Source: Cerina litoralis (GTDB taxonomy: Bacteria > Bacteroidota > Bacteroidia > Flavobacteriales > Flavobacteriaceae). Taken from it: a stretch of 34,163 nt of DNA. Under the pieces are notes generated by a model. The model had not been told where the DNA came from and did not search any database. It saw nothing but the letters and a program-made list of their open reading frames with translations. The stretch spans positions 1 to 34,163 of the forward strand of contig JAIRBC010000038.1 in the NCBI GenBank assembly GCA_022008415.1, in the 5' to 3' direction. The translations under genes were made by a program, and so were the position numbers. Shown in pieces: positions 33,586-34,163 of the stretch (positions are counted from its first letter, which is position 1; every line of letters starts with the position of its first letter).

Positions 33586-33607
33586 TACGCACACTTTACG
33601 CACACTT
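33586..33607. repeat. Tandem 11-bp direct repeat
   Basis: TACGCACACTT occurs twice with no spacer. It lies just after the tRNA terminator, where arm-type integrase sites can occur; that role is inference. Confidence 0.6.
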
Positions 33608-33803
33608 TTGACTTTAACAGAACTTTAATATTATTTGCACTGTTTTGGATCCATTTGAATTCGTTCTGGTCAAGAAGTGGTGAATCTTCTAGGAAGAATG
33701 ACATTACCGAGGCATGTAGCCTTAATAATTTGTGGATGGATTTGACTGGCTCTACACAAGCAAAGGAAAACTTCTCATATGGATCCATTCCTTGGATGCA
33801 TAA

Positions 33804-33839
33804 AAAAACAGCCCAGTGGGCTATCACTGGGCTGTTTTT
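33804..33839. terminator. Perfect 15-bp palindromic hairpin, bidirectional terminator-like
   Basis: Bases 33804-33818 pair perfectly with 33825-33839 around the loop GGCTAT. The stem has a GC-rich core (CAGCCCAGTG) and A/T ends, so it could terminate transcription from either side. The core recurs at 33937-33960. Confidence 0.65.
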
Positions 33840-33936
33840 GGCAGATCGGGATAAAACAGCCCTTATTTGGCGTTTACACCATAAATTCTGTGCCGTTTGC
33901 CCCGATTATCCCTCCAAATCCCTTAAAATAAAATTT

Positions 33937-33960
33937 AGCCCAGTGGGCTATGACTGGGCT
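33937..33960. repeat. Second copy of the CAGCCCAGTG palindrome
   Basis: AGCCCAGT (33937-33944) pairs with ACTGGGCT (33953-33960) around GGGCTATG. The unit shares its core with the hairpin at 33804-33839. GGGCTGTTTTATC at 33956-33968 is also the exact inverse of GATAAAACAGCCC at 33850-33862. Confidence 0.6.
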
Positions 33961-34038
33961 GTTTTATCAAAAATTCCATTTCAACTTTGTCAACGGAAAC
34001 TATAGGGCCGTTCCGGTCTTAGATCAAAACCCTTTGTT

Positions 34039-34163
34039 ATGCCTTTGAACATTCTTACCACGGAAGATCTTAATGAGTTCAAAATGGAACTTTTTGAGGA
34101 GATACATCAGCTTTTTGCTATCGAAAAAAGCAAAAAGCGGCCCAGCAACTGGATCAAGTCCTC
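34039..34163 (+). CDS. Helix-turn-helix (excisionase-like) protein, 5' part
   Basis: An ATG at 34039 opens a frame that runs off the window after 41 complete codons. It begins MPLNILTTEDLNEFKMELFE, continues with a charged helix, and ends near KKRPSNWIKS. This resembles the N-terminus of the small helix-turn-helix-17/excisionase-like proteins common on Bacteroidota conjugative and integrative elements, in which the DNA-binding part follows after about residue 40. The DNA-binding domain itself lies outside the window, so the call rests on the N-terminal pattern and on its position after a tRNA and repeat-rich DNA. Such proteins act as excision or transfer regulators. Confidence 0.6.
   Translation, partial: MPLNILTTEDLNEFKMELFEEIHQLFAIEKSKKRPSNWIKS

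Larger units (their letters stand above)
33565..34038. other. Non-coding, repeat-rich region downstream of tRNA-Val
   Basis: No credible gene fits these 474 bases; the open frames run through hairpins. The region holds an 11-bp tandem repeat (33586-33607), a promoter-like TTG/ATTATTTG pair at about 33608-33637, and two related palindromes. It is likely the end region of an integrated element or an expressed non-coding segment. Confidence 0.4.

Noticed and set aside
33525-33827. 100-codon minus-strand open frame downstream of tRNA-Val
   Set aside because: It starts within a perfect hairpin and ends across the tRNA terminator. No family is recognised.
33655-34005. 116-codon plus-strand open frame before the helix-turn-helix gene
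   Set aside because: It contains both palindromic hairpins and its translation resembles no known protein.
1-34163. Search for CRISPR arrays, rRNA genes, intact insertion sequences and SusC/SusD pairs
   Set aside because: No regularly spaced repeats, rRNA motifs, transposase genes or TonB-dependent receptor genes were seen in the window.

Overview
The window looks like the chromosome of a marine-type Flavobacteriaceae bacterium (Bacteroidota). The evidence is short lipobox signal peptides, AT-rich gaps with TAnnTTTG-type promoter elements instead of strong Shine-Dalgarno sites, Gfo/Idh/MocA, ThuA and sugar-isomerase-like genes clustered together, and an ExbB-ExbD-TonB set. The genus cannot be fixed from the sequence alone.

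Layout. Positions 1-111 hold the tail of an unrecognised gene. Positions 395-3112 (minus) encode a secreted two-half M16 zinc peptidase. Positions 3599-20351 form a carbohydrate-oxidation locus. It has two very large exported lipoproteins, each a beta-propeller dehydrogenase fused to a cytochrome c domain, lying tail to tail (3599-7018 plus, 7320-10496 minus). It also has two Gfo/Idh/MocA oxidoreductases, an NAD-dependent epimerase/dehydratase, a zinc alcohol dehydrogenase, two TIM-barrel isomerase-like proteins, an MFS transporter and a second ThuA lipoprotein. Six genes read leftwards from 16607 and three rightwards from 16955, around a 347-bp control region with a 16-bp perfect palindrome. 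Positions 20414-26579 (minus) are glutamate synthase, gltB then gltD. Positions 26984-28126 (minus) encode an acyl-CoA dehydrogenase. Positions 28557-33357 (plus) hold nhaD, exbB, exbD, a TonB-family gene and folC. A tRNA-Val(UAC) at 33449-33523 is followed by a terminator, tandem repeats, large palindromes and the start of an excisionase-like helix-turn-helix gene. This suggests the edge of an integrated element.

How the genes may work together (inference): a sugar or polyol is oxidised outside the cytoplasm by the propeller-cytochrome lipoproteins, with electrons passed through the fused haem to the respiratory chain. The product, or the sugar itself, enters through the MFS carrier and is processed by the Gfo/Idh/MocA enzymes, the alcohol dehydrogenase, the epimerase/dehydratase and a ketose 3-epimerase-like enzyme. 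No SusC/SusD pair, glycoside hydrolase or sugar kinase is visible here, so the substrate is probably small. It cannot be named from sequence alone.
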